Assembly (NCBI GenBank): GCA_946699065.1
Contig: CAMPDV010000019.1
Coordinates: 1,116,001-1,180,000 of the forward strand
DNA: 64,000 nucleotides
Source of the DNA: Loxodes magnus
Taxonomy: Eukaryota > Ciliophora > Karyorelictea > Loxodida > Loxodidae
Direction: 5' to 3'
In this document: positions 37,079 through 50,671 of the stretch, piece after piece
Layout of the letters: each line of letters begins with the position of its first letter
How positions within the stretch are numbered: position 1 is the stretch's first letter
Made by a program: the position numbers and the translations under genes
Notes under the pieces: model-generated
Database searches by the model: none
Told to the model about the DNA's origin: nothing
Seen by the model: only the letters and a program-made list of their open reading frames with translations

Positions 37079-40000
37079 ATGTCGCGTCCTTATACAAATT
37101 CACAACGTTAACCTAGATCAGCTAACCTACAAGTACCTTATTCAGCTCCTTAAGAAAATTAGATATTAAGATAAACTCCTAATTATAAATAAATCAAGCC
37201 AGTAATTTAATAGCCAAATGCTTATCAACAGTAATAAAGACCACAATCAACTAATAAACTACGTCTTTAAGAGCAAAACTCTTTTGTTAGCGAATCTCCT
37301 CTTTATAACCAGCTTTACTCCTTAAATCAGAACTAGATATTCAAAACCAATGAATCTTTTACTTAATCCCCTATGATTAATTAAAGCTAAGACTTCTCAA
37401 AACTAGAAATTTCAGATCTAAAGGAAGAGCTAGTTAGAAAAAGTAACAGGATCTAGTAGCTTTTAAGCAATAGTGAAAAGAGAATGCAAGCTAGATCGAT
37501 CTCTCCTTAATCTAAATCAGCAGCTAAGAATATTATTAATGCCCCTTCTGCTGAAAAGAAACAAGATTTTACACCTTCTAAGAACTATGAATAAGGACAA
37601 GAAATAAAAGACATGCTAGCTGCCAAAGTATAAGAACTAGAAAAACTGAAAAACAAAGGGAATTTTCAATCCAATGCCTAAGAATTCAAATTTTAGTTTG
37701 AAGTAGAAAAGAAAAAATATGACAATATCACTAACATACTACAGTAGAAAGTAGCCAATGCATCAAATTCAGCTAACGTATTACATAAACCACCTACTTA
37801 GTCCCATTCTCAAACTTCATAACAGCTGATTTAGTATATTAAATCAAGCCCTCAATTAATCGAAAAAATCAAAAAGCGTGAAAAAATACAAAGTCCAGAT
37901 CTCAGGAGGAATTTGCATAAGTTTAAGGAAGAAGAAAATGCTAAAAAAATGGAAGTTCAAAGTTCAGAGATTGATTTACGCTTAGAGAAGGAAAATTCTT
38001 TAAGCTATAGGAATAACTCGTTCGTAAGTATGAACGATAATTAGGAAAAATACTAGATAAATCTCCAAAAAGTTTAAAAGCAAAACACTAAAATTAACAG
38101 TGAATAACAAAGCTTTTAGAGTCAGTTTGATACTTTTTAAAACGATAATACTAAATTATGGGAGGAAGTGAATCAACTGTAAGACTAGAATGAGAAAAAT
38201 AACTTGCAAATTAAGCAGTTGAAAGGTGATCTATAAAGAGAGAAATAGCAAACCACTACTCTGAAAAACGAAAATTAAGTTTTAAAGCAAGACAAAATAA
38301 TTTTACACGATTAGGTAGAAAGCTAGAAAACTATCGAAGCTAATATTTCATCATCGCAAACGCCTAATAAAAAGCAACTGGAAGAAAAAAGAAGAACTGA
38401 ACATTTCAAAGAGCTAACAGATTCATTTAAACAATAGTTAAAAAATGCTAAGGAAGAAAATGAAAAATTACAAACAGAGATAAATAAACTAAACTCTTAA
38501 GTTTCTAAAAGTAAATAAGAGAAATAAACTTTAACAGACAAAACAGGAAATTTATAAACTCAAGTTGAAGAACTTTAGAACTAAATAAATGATTTTAAAG
38601 AGCATAATATTCAATTATAAGACAGAATTAGAAAATAAGAAAATGAAAATAAGCAATCACAAAGATCCTGGAAAATAGAGTAGAAATCATTACTCTAGTA
38701 AATTAAAATCCTTTAAGAAGAAAACGAAAAAATATCTTCGATGAATACTGATTTATAGTATGCTAATCTAGATTTAAAAAATCAGATGTAATCTAAAGTC
38801 AAAGAAATGGTGAAACAAGCTGAATCTAAAATAGAGAAATAATTGAACTAAATTAACTTTCGTCTTTAAGAAAAAGAGCAAAACCTTGAAAAGCTAAATT
38901 TATTGATTAAATAAAAACTTACATACGATTTACAGTCCTTAATGGATATCCAAGAGTAAATGATATCAGAAGATTTAGATATTAGTTAAATAAAAAGTCC
39001 AAATCAAAAATTACAATCCCAAGAACAAGAAATCGAAAACTTAGTATAAGAAAAGGATAAACTAGAATATATGCTCCGTCAAAGCTAAGACTATCATTCA
39101 AGCAAAATAAAAGAACTAGAGTCAGATGTTTAGGTGATTTCAAAAGAAAAGAATACATTGGTACAAGAAATCTAGTAGAAATAGGAAATTTAAAATTAGT
39201 AGTAAACTATAATAAGTCAACTTAAGTAAGACGTTCTCTTGAAAGAATAGCAGTTAGAAAAGATAAAAAAGGACTTATAGAATCTTTAGATGTAAATTGA
39301 AGAATAAAACGATATCAATAGATAACTTTCAGAGGAAAATGGATTTTAACAATCAGAAATATCTAACATTAAGTAAGAGCTCGTAAATACCTAACTGAAT
39401 GCTAATGAATCAATTTAGAGATTAGAAAGCAAGATAGAAGTCCTAACTGAGCAGTATTAAAACCTATTTAGCGAACTTTCTTCTGCTACCTTTCAACTTC
39501 CTGAAACTTAAGAATTTGTTTGGAACCTTCTTTGAGAAAACGAATTTCTCAAGCAAAAAGAGGTTAAGAATTTGAAAGTATAATCGTTCTTCAGCGGAGA
39601 AAGTAGCTTAAAGTCTCTAAATCAGGAAGAGGATAATTGTAACCTTTCAATGGAAGATTTAATTAAAGAGAATTAGTAATTGAAGATGGATAAACAGGAG
39701 CTTTAAATTTAAATTTAACTAATTAACTAATAGTAAGATCAAAGGCTGTCAAAACTAAGTAATTCAAGTAGAAAATTTTAAATAGAAGAACTTAAAGGAA
39801 ATAACTAATAATACCTTCGTGAGAACTCTAATCTAAAAAATCAAATTAATGATTTGCATGAGCTAAATGACAATTTATATAAAGAGCTGAACTAAGTAAA
39901 AGAAGAGTTACTTCTACTACAATCAAAGTCAAAATAAACATAGCCTGATAAGTAGTTTTCCCTTTAGCTTAAAGAGTATTAAAATAAGATCCAGATGCTA

Positions 40001-43000
40001 GATAATGATATTAAGAAAAAGGATAAAGCTTTCAATGAACTAAACGAATAAATTAATGAGCTTAAACGAAAAAACTCTTAGGTTTAAGAAGAAAATACAG
40101 ATCTAAGTTCAAAAGTAAAGGCCTAGCAGTAGAGGATAAAAGAGTAAGAAAGGACTATAATTGATTTTAAATCAAGTTTAGAAGACGCTTTAACTTCGTA
40201 ATCTAATGAGGAGTATATACAAAATATTGAGAGCTAAAAGTAAGAACTTAGAACTGAAGTAGAGAATTGTCATATCTAAATAAGTGAAGCAGATTAATAG
40301 ATAACTAATCAAATAGATTAGTTGGACTAATAAAGAAAGACTATTAATTAACTAAACTCAAAGCTAATGTAAAAATAGGATGAACATGATAACCTACACT
40401 AGAAACTGGAAAATATAAGCTAGCAGCATACTTAGCTTAGTAGAGAGCATGATCTAGTTCTATAAGGACTTTAGAGTTTAGAAGAAGATAATTAATTTTT
40501 AAAAGATTCCATAGGAAAATAGGCTGAAGAGCTGTAAAAGATAACAGAATAATCTAACAAAAAAACATAAAAAATCAATGAACTTGAAAATAACAACACC
40601 AAACTATCCACTGAGAGTTATTAAATCCAATAGCAATTAAAGAAAAAAGAAGCTGAACTAGGAAAGTTAGAAAAGAGAATTAAGGAGACTAAGTAAATAG
40701 AGGATTAAAAGAGTAATTAATCAGGAGAGCTTAGAAAGTAGCTTTATACGACTAAATAGGCTATAAATGATCTAGAATAAGAAATTTAGTCTCTTTAAAC
40801 CTAAAATCAAGATCTATAAAATGAAAACTTGAAGATAAGAAATGAAAACATTCAATTACAAAAAAATATCGAAGAAACTAAACAATCGACTTATGACTTA
40901 CAAGCTTTAAACCAAAAATTGAAGAACGAAAATAGCAAAATAAGCCAAAACGCAGAGTTGATGAAATCACAATACACTTAATTGAAACTAATTAACGATT
41001 AAAATGAAAACTCAATCCTAGACTAGCAATAGAAATAGAGTGAGCTATAACTTCAATTAATGGAAGTATAAAATTAGCTTTCTGATTCAAATCTCAACAA
41101 CTAAGAATTAAACTAAAAGTATGAATAAATACTAACCTAAAGTAAGAAACATTAGGACTATCTAGAAGAACTTCAAGAGACAAAAACCATTGCTGAGAAT
41201 GAATTGTAGAAAGCTCAGAAGTAAATAAGCAGCAAGAAGTAAGAAATTACTAGCCTTTAATAGTAAAATGAATGACTTGAAAAAGAAAACGAGAAGATTA
41301 ACAAGGAAATGTAGCAGCTAAAGTTGTAATAAGAAAAGTCTTAGCAATCTTTATCTCAGCTAAAGAACTAAGTTTCTAGCCTAGACTAGGAAAATCAAGA
41401 TTTAACTTTGAGCAACAAATAGCTTAATGAAACTATCTTGAGCTTAAAACTAGATGACAGCAAGAAGATATTTAAGCAATAAATTGAAAGCTTATAAGCT
41501 AATTTATCAGAAATACAGGAAGCGCATAAGAAGTAAGTGCTGGAGCTTAATCAGAAAAACTTAAATCTGTAGAACTAAGTTTAGAACTTGAATAAATTAA
41601 ACTAAGAGGCTAAAAGAGGAGAATCTTTCCAAATAACTGAACTTAATAAATAATTAAGCTAAATTCAAATCCAGAACTAAGACTTAACCGAACAAGCAAA
41701 GGAAAAATAGAATTAAGTAACTTAAAAATAAGCTTAAATACATGAGCTCTAAAATCAAAAGAGAGAATTAGAGTTCCAACTTTAGCTAACAAACTAGAAT
41801 AAAAAGCAGCAAGAAGAATAAACTAAAAAACTAGAGAGTTTCATAAGAGAACAGAAGCAAAGTTTGCAATCTTAGGAAAACAAACAAATAGAATTTGTAA
41901 ACGAGATTAAGAAAATGCAGAACATGAGCAAGTAGTAAGAGATGACATTAGAAAACAGCAAAGAAATTATTAGAACCTTAGAAGAAAACTGCAAAATTAA
42001 GAATGAAGCTTGTGAAAAACTAGCGTCAGAAATACAGCGCTTGCAAGGAGTTGAGAAATAAAATAAACAAAGAATTGCAGAAATGGAAGCAGCTAGTAAA
42101 GAAAGTAATAACTAAAACTAAGAACTTCTTAAATATAAAGCTAACGTTGAATCGTAAATTACCAAATTACAGTAGCAAGCCGAAAATCTAAATAAGAAAG
42201 TAGAAGAGTTAACTAAGCAAAACTAAACACTCTAGTTACAGCTAAATGACTTCTAGGCTAAAGTAAAAGAATTGAATGATGAAATAACAGAAAAGTAAGG
42301 AAAACTAGAAGTGCTAGAAAAAAGCAATCAGTCTTTTAAATTGCTTAACGATGCTTTAGAATTATAAAACTAGAAATCTGATTAAAAAGTAAGATCTTCA
42401 ATAGAGTCAAAGGAGAACTTAATAAAATCTCTATAAGAAGATCTAACTTAATAAAAGTCAGAACTGAACTCATAAACGTAAAATCTAAACTCTTAGCTTC
42501 AAAAAACAATATAAGAAAAATTAGAGTTGGAAATAAAGTTAAATGAAGCATTAAAAGATAAATAAGATCTTATTAAAAAATAGTAGTCATTAAATCTTAA
42601 AGCCTAAGAGAAAGATTAGTAGTTAGTGTTACAATAAGAGAATCAAAAACTATAAAAAAACGTCCAAGATATAGCCTAAGACAATAAAAATAAAGATTAA
42701 AAGATACAAGAAATGCAATAAGAAATCTCCAAGCTTTAGAAAGAAACTTCAGAGTTAAAAAAATAGATAGATAATTAAACTTAACTCATTTAAAAGGAAA
42801 AGCCAAAAGAGATAAGTGATACTAAAAATTACTAAGAGGAAATTAAGTAAATTCAAACCTAAAATGAGAAATTACAAAAGGATAAGAAGTTACTACAAGA
42901 TCAAATATAGGAACTTTATATACAGAATGAAGAGTTTTAACAGAAAATCGATCAAAGCAATTTTAATATAGAAAAGCTAAAAGAGCAAACAAAGCAGTTA

Positions 43001-46000
43001 TACACTCAGAATTAGTAAGTAATATAATAAAATTAATTACTAACATAGCAAGCTAAACTACCTTCATAAAGTGCCACTTATCAACCATCTCCCACTAAGG
43101 GATCAACCTCTGGAAAATAACAGGAGGACTTATAAAGTTAACTTTCAATAGCTTTAGGAGTAAAATAAGAACTTCAGTAATAACTACAAGTAGCAATAGA
43201 AAAGTACAACACTGAGAAATTTAAGCAAGACCAGTTTTAAAAGAAATTGGATAAGTATACCGACAAAATCTAATCTTTAGAAAACGAAAATAAAGATTTA
43301 ATAAAGCTAAACTCAGAAGCTGGAACTTAAAAGTTTAAGCTAGAATAACAATTATAGCAGCTACTGTAAAAAATAGAACACAAAGAAAATATAATTTAGA
43401 ATTAGCAGGATAAACTCAATGAGTTCTAGGAAGAAATTGAGGATTCTAAAAGTAAGATTAAAGAAATTTAAAGCTCTAGAGGAAAGTAGAATAAATCGGT
43501 ACATTAAGAGAACGAAGAAGATTCTGATCAATAAATTTTCGATAACTAAGATTTGCAAGAAGAGTTTAATAACGCTTAATCAATAATATAAACACTATAA
43601 AGCTAGATCAATATATTAAGAGAGGATTTAGCTTAGAAGGAAGAAGAAAATTATGATTTACAATAAGAAATTAATTATCAATAGGAGGAGGTGGAAACTT
43701 TAAAACAGTAATTGGATAACTTGAGAATAAGCGACGAGAACTAAATAAAATAAAAGCTAAAAGCTTCTTAAGATTTATATAGATAAACAGTGAGTTAATT
43801 AGAGGAACTACAACAAGTAAAAAATGAGCATGAAGAATTAATTAAAGAACTTCAAGAATAGATAAAGAGATAAAAAGTCAATGTAGATACAGAAGAATCA
43901 GCTAGACAAACTTTAATAGAAATTTCTAAAATGAGAGAAGAAAACGATGCTTTGAAAAGAGGTTTGAAGCAGTAATTAAAAGAAAATGTACTACATGAGC
44001 AAAACATAATTTAGCTCCAATAAGCTGTAATATAAAAAGATCAAATGAGCCCCTAGTTTTTCAATGAATTTAACAAAATGAAGTAAACAAACAAAGAACT
44101 AGAATTAAAAGTGCTAGAACTAATGGACCAGAAGTAAAGAGTTCAAGAATTGATGGATTATATACAATAGATACATGAGATCTTGAAACTTGAAAGCGTA
44201 GAAAATGAATAAATTGGATTAATCACTTAACTAGAAATTATGCTTAAAGAAATAACTGAAAAATGCTCTTAAATGGCAAGTTAAACTGAAAGACTGGAAA
44301 ACATGACAAAGGATAATTTGAGTGGCAGTTTATCAAGTAGAATTAAGCAGCTAGTACAGGCTTATAATGGATAACTTAAACGTAAATCAATCGAACAAAA
44401 AAGCCAAAAACCAGAAAAATCTAAGTAATAAGATAAATAATTTGAAGATCTATAAAAGAAGTATAATGACTTGTAGCTTGATAATCAGATATTAAAAGCT
44501 GAGCTGAAAGAAACCTAAGAAGAGTTAAAAGAGTTCCACTAATTGATTTCATCAAGGCCTGATAAAGAGTATAATGAACGATCCTAAGTTGCTGATCTTA
44601 AACTAGAGATTTACGAGTTAAATAATCAAGTAAAGTAGAAAGACGAATAATTTAAGATGCTAAGTGAAGATTTTGTTAGAATTGAAATTAAGAAGGAATA
44701 GATGGAAGAAATGGCACGACTTCTCTAGGAGCATGTACAAATTAGAAAATAACTTGAGCAAAAGATAATTAAACTAGAAGAACAGCTCAAGGACGAAAAG
44801 AATATTTTCACCAATTTGGAAAATATACTTTAGTAAAAAACCCTGTAAATAGAAAAATTAACTGACGAAAAGGAAGAACTTTTGAGTAAGTTAAATTATA
44901 TAAAATCACAAACTCCTAGATCTTAACTGAAGGAAGAGCTTGAAAAAATGAGTACTCATTGTCTAAAACTACAGAAGGAACTAAAAAAGGCAGAATTAAT
45001 TTAAAAATAGTACTAAGAATTAAAATAAATGAACTTAATGCTAGAAGAAAAGACTAAGTTCCTACTAACACAATTGAAAGAAAGAGACGCTGCAACTTCA
45101 ACAGAACTACTAGAACTTTCACAGGCACATAAGAATGATAAGGAAAAATTTACGGATATCTTGTCAGATGCTGAAAGTAAGATTTTAGGTCTATCAGAGT
45201 AAAAAGAGACTTTAAACGAGTAGATTTCGATTTTATAGTAATAGTATGATAATGATACCTATACTTTGTAGACTAACCTTAGAGATGTATAAGAATAGTT
45301 GCATAAAGTTCAAAAGGAAAAAGAGCAATTCTAGAATAAAGTTCAAGAGCTTAATAATGAAATAGAGTAAATGTATACAAATGGCAGAAAACAACAGGAA
45401 GAGTCAAGCTAGAGAGAAAAATAATCGCCTTTCTAGACTTAAAGCGATAAAAATCAGATGCAAAATACTTTTGGAAGTTCAATTCACTAAACTAACGAAC
45501 AAAATTTCTTTGAAATGTCTAATGAAGATCTATATGAGTTTTCTCCTAAAATAGAGAAGGAAAAATCTTTTAATGAAAGCTTAAATAATATTCTCTCAGA
45601 TAAATCAATTAAATCAGATTAAGTATATTAGATATGTAAAAGAGTTAGATTTTAAGATACTATCTGATGCTTAGTAAAATTGGATGAAGATAGATTAGAC
45701 TGGTGGATTTAGTAAGACTTAATAGCTTTTGAAAGTTAAAGAGGCAACGATATAAATCCAGAAGAATTTATCATTATAGAAGATAAGTTAGCTGATGAGA
45801 TTAAAGAAATGAAGGATTTTATTTAAAATCTGTTACAAAGCTATGCATAAAGCTAATTTAAACGAGATCAAAATCTATTAAGTTAATTACAGAACTTGAT
45901 TTTACAATTAACTCAGTAGCTTCAATAATAATCCTCCAAAAATACTTCCAAAACTATATAGTCTGCTAAAAATGTATCGGTTTAGGCTAGTATAGATTTT

Positions 46001-46688
46001 GCGTCTGCTGGGTCAGACAATCAAGCTGTAGCATTCGCAGCTATGATAGGAAAAGGATTAACAGATAGAATGGAAGAAAATTCTTTTGATATAGGTATGC
46101 ATAATGACCCAGAATAAAGTCTATTTGAAGCAAGTTCATAAGATGTTTAATAAATGTCTGCAAAATAGCAAAAAGTATAAATTAAGTAATCAGTTGCCAA
46201 AATTGAAAAGACTAAAAATGAGGTAGCAACGTAAACATAGGCTGAAGAAAATGAAATGCAAGATAAACTGGACAACTCAACAATAGAATAAAATGAACAA
46301 ATTTATAAATTACTAGCAAATAATAAAAAATTGAAATCAGATTTAGATAAGGCAGAGCAAGAATAACAACTTACTTAAAATTAAGTAATTCTTTAATACA
46401 GTTAAAATTAGTAACTGAGGAAATGAAGGAGTTAGACAGAAAATATTAAAGATCCATTATGTAAAATGAAGCTTAAGCAGTAGAGCATTTAAAAGAAGTA
46501 TTTTCGAAGTTAATCAAACTTATTCCACCTCTGTAAGTTAATTTAAAATATTCAGAGCAAAAGAAATAGAAGCTTTAATCTAGCTAATTTATTCAATGCT
46601 GTATTTTTCTCCTTCTGAAAAATAAGAAATAGAAAGTGAAAGAAAATCTAATATAAAGAATAAAAAGAAACATCTTTTTAAACTGTGA
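37079..46688 (+). CDS. Giant golgin with C-terminal GRIP domain, 3189 residues
   Basis: ATG 37079, TGA 46686-46688, introns 46385-46401 (17 nt) and 46533-46555 (23 nt); the spliced ORF is exactly 3190 codons. Residues 1-200 are Pro/Gln/Ser-rich and disordered. Nearly everything up to about residue 2780 is coiled coil rich in Glu, Lys, Gln and Leu. The last about 60 residues form a GRIP domain (HLKEVFSKLIKLIPPL, EALIQLIYSMLYFSPSEKQEI) plus a basic tail. GRIP domains bind Arl1-GTP and place long tethers on the trans-Golgi. The position usually Tyr at the start of GRIP appears to be His. In-frame TGA at 39533 and 45665 must be Trp (LLWENEF, TIWCLVKL). Most golgins are 700-2300 residues, so this one is very long. 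Confidence 0.93.
46385..46401 (+). other. 17-nt intron in golgin gene
   Basis: Sequence gtaattctttaatacag. Removing it shifts the frame into the GRIP-domain frame (KLVTEEMKELDRKY), and the full gene then closes exactly in frame. Confidence 0.9.
46533..46555 (+). other. 23-nt intron inside the GRIP domain
   Basis: It begins gtaagttaat and ends tattcag. Its removal joins KLIKLIPPL to AKEIEALIQLI, restoring a complete GRIP domain and the reading frame to TGA 46686. Confidence 0.9.
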
Positions 46689-47483
46689 TCTGAAATATTA
46701 AATTAAATTTGTTTCCGAAATTATTCATTATCTTTTAGATGCTTTTCAATACATTTTTTAAAACAATTTATTAAAGAAAATAAATATTATTAACTAGCAT
46801 AGTAATAAGTCTTAATAATACTCCACATAAGTATTTATAATATATAATTAATATTGAATATGAAAATGAGTTCGTAAATAAAAATTAATTGTGTAGTAAT
46901 TTTGATGTTTCTTAGCTAATCTAATTTTTCATGTTTATATACTTCTGCAAAACTTATAAAAGATTATTTTCTATGAAAATATAAAGTTAGATATATTAGA
47001 TTATCAATATTTATCTATTTGTAGCAATACACTGATTAAGTATATTTAAACTTAATTTTGGTGTATTTTATTTTTATGATATTAGTTACTTTATTATCTA
47101 TAACTCTTATATCTGCCAGCGTTTTATTGATTATATGCCAAATTTAAACAAACTTATTTTTTAATAAAGTTGATTATCTGTACAAGATTAAACTAAATAA
47201 CTATAATAATAATAAGATTTAATAGTAAATATAGTAGGACTTATCATTATTAAATGATATATATCTTTCTAATTCTCTGAAATAGCAATTCTCAGAGTGC
47301 TTTACTAAATAATGAGGTTATTATATGTGATGAAAAGATTCTGCTTTATGATTATTTCGCTATAGTTATTGAATGATTTAATTTCTTTAAAGCTTATATT
47401 TATTTATTACAATTTATAGCAAGAATCATTATATATTAAAACTCTGCATTTATCTATTTTAAGCTTTTTTTCAAAGCTTAATA
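46689..47483. other. A+T-rich intergenic region
   Basis: About 800 bp between converging genes, with long A and T tracts and no coding composition that I can recognise on either strand. No tRNA, inverted repeat or tandem repeat was seen. Confidence 0.5.
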
Positions 47484-47977
47484 TCACTTAATTCGATAAA
47501 AGAGGTTAAGTTCGTTTGCTTATTATAGCGAAATATTAAAATTAATTATAGTAGCTTAATTTTCAATTGTATCGAAATGGTTTTTTTCTATGTAAAGTAA
47601 TAACCATAAATTCTTCTTGCTCGATCCTATTGCTTCAAGTATTTTTTGATTATCACTATTAATTTGACATCATAATACTACATTTGCATTAAGAAGTTTT
47701 CTAGTCATTCTTTTATTAGCTTCTTTGCAATGCTACAATATATTCTTAAATAAGCTCAGGTTAAATTACGAGGAACTTATTAGATTCTATCTATGCTCTA
47801 ATTGAGGGTATTTTGCTAAGTAGTTTCCATTTACTCTAACAAATACTCAATTAGGGGACAAATCTTCTAGAGTCAGCTTATAAAAAACCTTAAAATTTAT
47901 CTTTAAAAATCATTGCTTCCAATGTATATAGCATCTGCTTAATTTAAGGCATAAGTAACTAGGAGATGAAATTTCAT
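47484..47977 (-). CDS. Possible CGI121/TPRKB-like KEOPS subunit
   Basis: The minus-strand frame ends at TGA 47486-47484 and gives about 120 well-composed residues (LTLEDLSPNWVFVRVNG, LFKNILQHCKEANKRMTRKL, NANVVLWCQINSDNQKILEA, SSKKNLWLLLYIEKN). The order 'helix ending in ANK, basic turn, hydrophobic strand, short S-x-N loop, helix, glycine, final strand' resembles CGI121/TPRKB, the small KEOPS subunit that stimulates tRNA threonylcarbamoyladenosine synthesis. The match is by pattern only. The 5' end is unresolved: ATG 47977 opens a different frame and no short GT...AG intron joins the two cleanly. TGA is Trp in SPNWVFV and VVLWCQI. Confidence 0.4.
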
Positions 47978-48525
47978 ATACAAAGTAAAAAAAAGAAATA
48001 TATAATAAGTGTGAAATATTATGATGCAACAGTTATATTATGATTATATCATTCATATGAACATTCTAAATAGGTAAACTTTATTGACTTTAGATACTTT
48101 CTAAATCCTATGCTTGGTTTTAAAATTTAGGTATTATAGCAAAATAGTTAACTTAATTTTATTTTTGTTTATAGTGTTAATAAATTAGCCATATTAAATA
48201 TTTAGAGCATATATATAATTAAGTATAGTTTTATTTAAGTTCTAGATTTCCTAAATAGAAATCTAAATTATAATTAAGTAATATAGACATAATTCTCACT
48301 TTATTGTACTAAGATTAGTTTCAGAACTAATAAAGGAACTTAAATCTACTATTTAGAGTATATTCTTTAAATATGATGCAGTTAATGCTACATCGATAGA
48401 AAGAGAAAATAGAAGAAGTTTAGTAATTAGAGTCTTATTAGAGTTTTACTAATTGATAGATTAATTACATTCTTTATAAAAAATGAAGGATAAGCTAAAA
48501 TCAATTAGAAGGAATTCTAATTAGT
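47978..48525. other. A+T-rich spacer
   Basis: About 550 bp upstream of the KEOPS-like ORF and downstream of the Ku80-like gene. No coding pattern, repeat or RNA fold seen. Confidence 0.45.
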
Positions 48526-50085
48526 TCATTCTATATCTTTCATTAGCTCTTCTTCTATTAACTACGAAACCGGTTTCTATTCTATAATTAAGAAAGCTTG
48601 CCACTCTTTTTCGGAAATTTCTGACTTAACGCTTTCGTATTTACTTATTAGACTAATTCCTTTTTACACGATCATTTATCAGAACTCAGAATGTTATCCC
48701 ACTGAGAATATTTTTATTCTGTTTTACATGAAATCGTTAAACCATAGAGCTTAATCTTCATATACACATACTTTTCTCAAAACTTCTAGTCATTCAAGTG
48801 CTTATGGATAGAAATTTTCTAGAAAAGTGTATTTCACTCTTAAAATAATTAAGTTACCAAACTACTAAACAGCATCAGAAACTCTATCAGTAGTTCTATC
48901 ATTTAAAAGTGTATTAAAATCCTCAATAGCATTATCAAATCTGATGCTTGTATTCAAAACAGTAGCAGGCTCTTACTCTTTTTCTACTAAATTTTCAAAT
49001 GGCTCTTCCTTTATTTCCGTCTAGAAAGTAAATACTTTTTGTTAAAGTTAATTATCTTAAAGAAGGAATATTTCTTATAGTTCTTGAGTATTAATCTTTT
49101 TAACTAGCTTTTCATCTGGACAAACTTATTTAAAAATATTAGGATCAGGCTCTGGAATTCCTTGCTGATTCAAGCTTTTATACTCTAAACATTAGTAAAA
49201 GTATTACAATACAGGATTAAAAGTAGTCTTCACTTATAGAAGTTCGCCTTCTTCTGGATCTTCTTAATCTAGATCCATTGCATCTATCATCTTATCTATG
49301 GCTTCTTATTACTTTTTTGTAGATTCTTAAAGAGATCTGAAAGATAGATTTTTAATATCTCAGGAAGTAGGTAGCTGATTCATATAAAAGCACATATATT
49401 TAGAGTGAATATAGGGAATAAGGCAAACTAATTTAGGAGCTTAATTATCTCTATAAGTTAATCTTCCTATTATGTAAACATCTTTTTCTTAGCAAGCTAC
49501 TACCATAGCATTAAAGGCTTTATTGTTGTTTTAGTTGTTGCTTTAGGGGAAAACAATATCAACTCCAGATAAGAATAAGTCACGATTTATATGTTGCTTA
49601 TCTAAAAATCCCATAAATAAAAACTCTTTAGAAAATTTGAATTGCAAAGACTTTTAATCAGTTTCAGATACAGGAACCAACCAATTTCCATAATAATACG
49701 CTTTTGTTAATTAGTCTTTGTCTAATTTCTCTCTCTATAGATCGTCTCATTTAGCATAGAAACGTTTCATACCAACTTTTCCACTTGTAATTTCCTCGCT
49801 AAACTCCACTAGTTTACTATATTTACCAAGTAAAGGTAATTTTTCTTCCTCTACTTTCGAATAAATTTCGACAGATAGTTTTAATTAAGTACCAAAATCA
49901 ATAGTTCCTTTAAATTTGTAAACAGGATTGTATATCCTTTTTTTAAAGCTTTTATAGGATTAAAATTCAAACTCATTTCATTTTTAACCTTCATCAGCTT
50001 CTCCTTTTTATTCATTAAGGAGAGCCTAGTTTGATTTTTTATTTTAGCTAAGTTTTTTGCCTTTGTCTTTAGCTTACTCCTACAT
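48526..50085 (-). CDS. Ku80 core-domain protein, no recognisable vWA domain
   Basis: ATG at 50085, TGA at 48528-48526, 519 residues. After a 40-residue basic low-complexity start comes the Ku beta-barrel/core: NPVYKFKGTIDFGTQLKLSV, RFYAKWDDL, YYYGNWLVPVSE, FSKEFLFMGFLD, PKLVCLIPYI and FYMNQLPTSWDI. The helical arm with FNPVLQYFYQCLEYKSL and a C-terminal helical region follow. Ku70/80 rings bind DNA ends in non-homologous end joining and, in some ciliates, in genome rearrangement. The usual about 240-residue N-terminal vWA domain is not encoded here or evident upstream; in-frame sequence before the ATG reads KLKRLLALILINSTILAV, signal-like rather than vWA. At least four in-frame TGA act as Trp. 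Confidence 0.9.
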
Positions 50086-50241
50086 TAATTCTTACACTGC
50101 TAAAATGGTTGAATTAATTAAAATAAGAGCTAAAAGCCTCTTGAGCTTTTTTGGATTATATACAATTTAAGTCTCAAATGGTAAGTATGATTGAGCATGA
50201 AGAGCTATTTAGAGTAATTTAGAATGAAGATTTACTTTCTT

Positions 50242-50671
50242 TCAGTGAAGTATATAATCAAATTTAAAATAAGATTAAGAACATTAAAATTACTCTTTGT
50301 TAATATTAGTGATTAATCAAACGATTGTAGAGAAGTTATCATCTTTTAGGTGAGAGATATAATCATTTCCTTCTAATTCTTCTCTTATATTGGAAGAAAA
50401 TATAAATCTAAACACTTTTTTCAGTCTTAATTTTATTACTATAATGCATATAATCAAAATTATAATTATAGATATTTCTAAAAATTTGGAGAAGTATATA
50501 GCTTTAAAATGAAGTGATGAAAAAGCCTACATACTTATAGTAAATATTCAATTTTGAATCTTTTTTTTCAACTAATATTGTAGCATAAAGGATTACTTCC
50601 AGGTTGCTATATAGTAATAGTATTATTAATAGACTAATTTAAAGTTTTTTATCTTTGATTCTTCATTTCAT
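50242..50671 (-). CDS. Doubtful small membrane protein
   Basis: Minus-strand reading from ATG 50671 gives a signal-like start (SLLIILLLYSNLEVIL). Another frame downstream gives a clear membrane segment followed by basic residues (IIIILIICIIVIKLRLKK) and ends at TGA 50244-50242. Together they would make a type I single-pass protein, but I find no intron that joins them. A T run near the junction could hide a length error. No family recognised. Confidence 0.25.
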
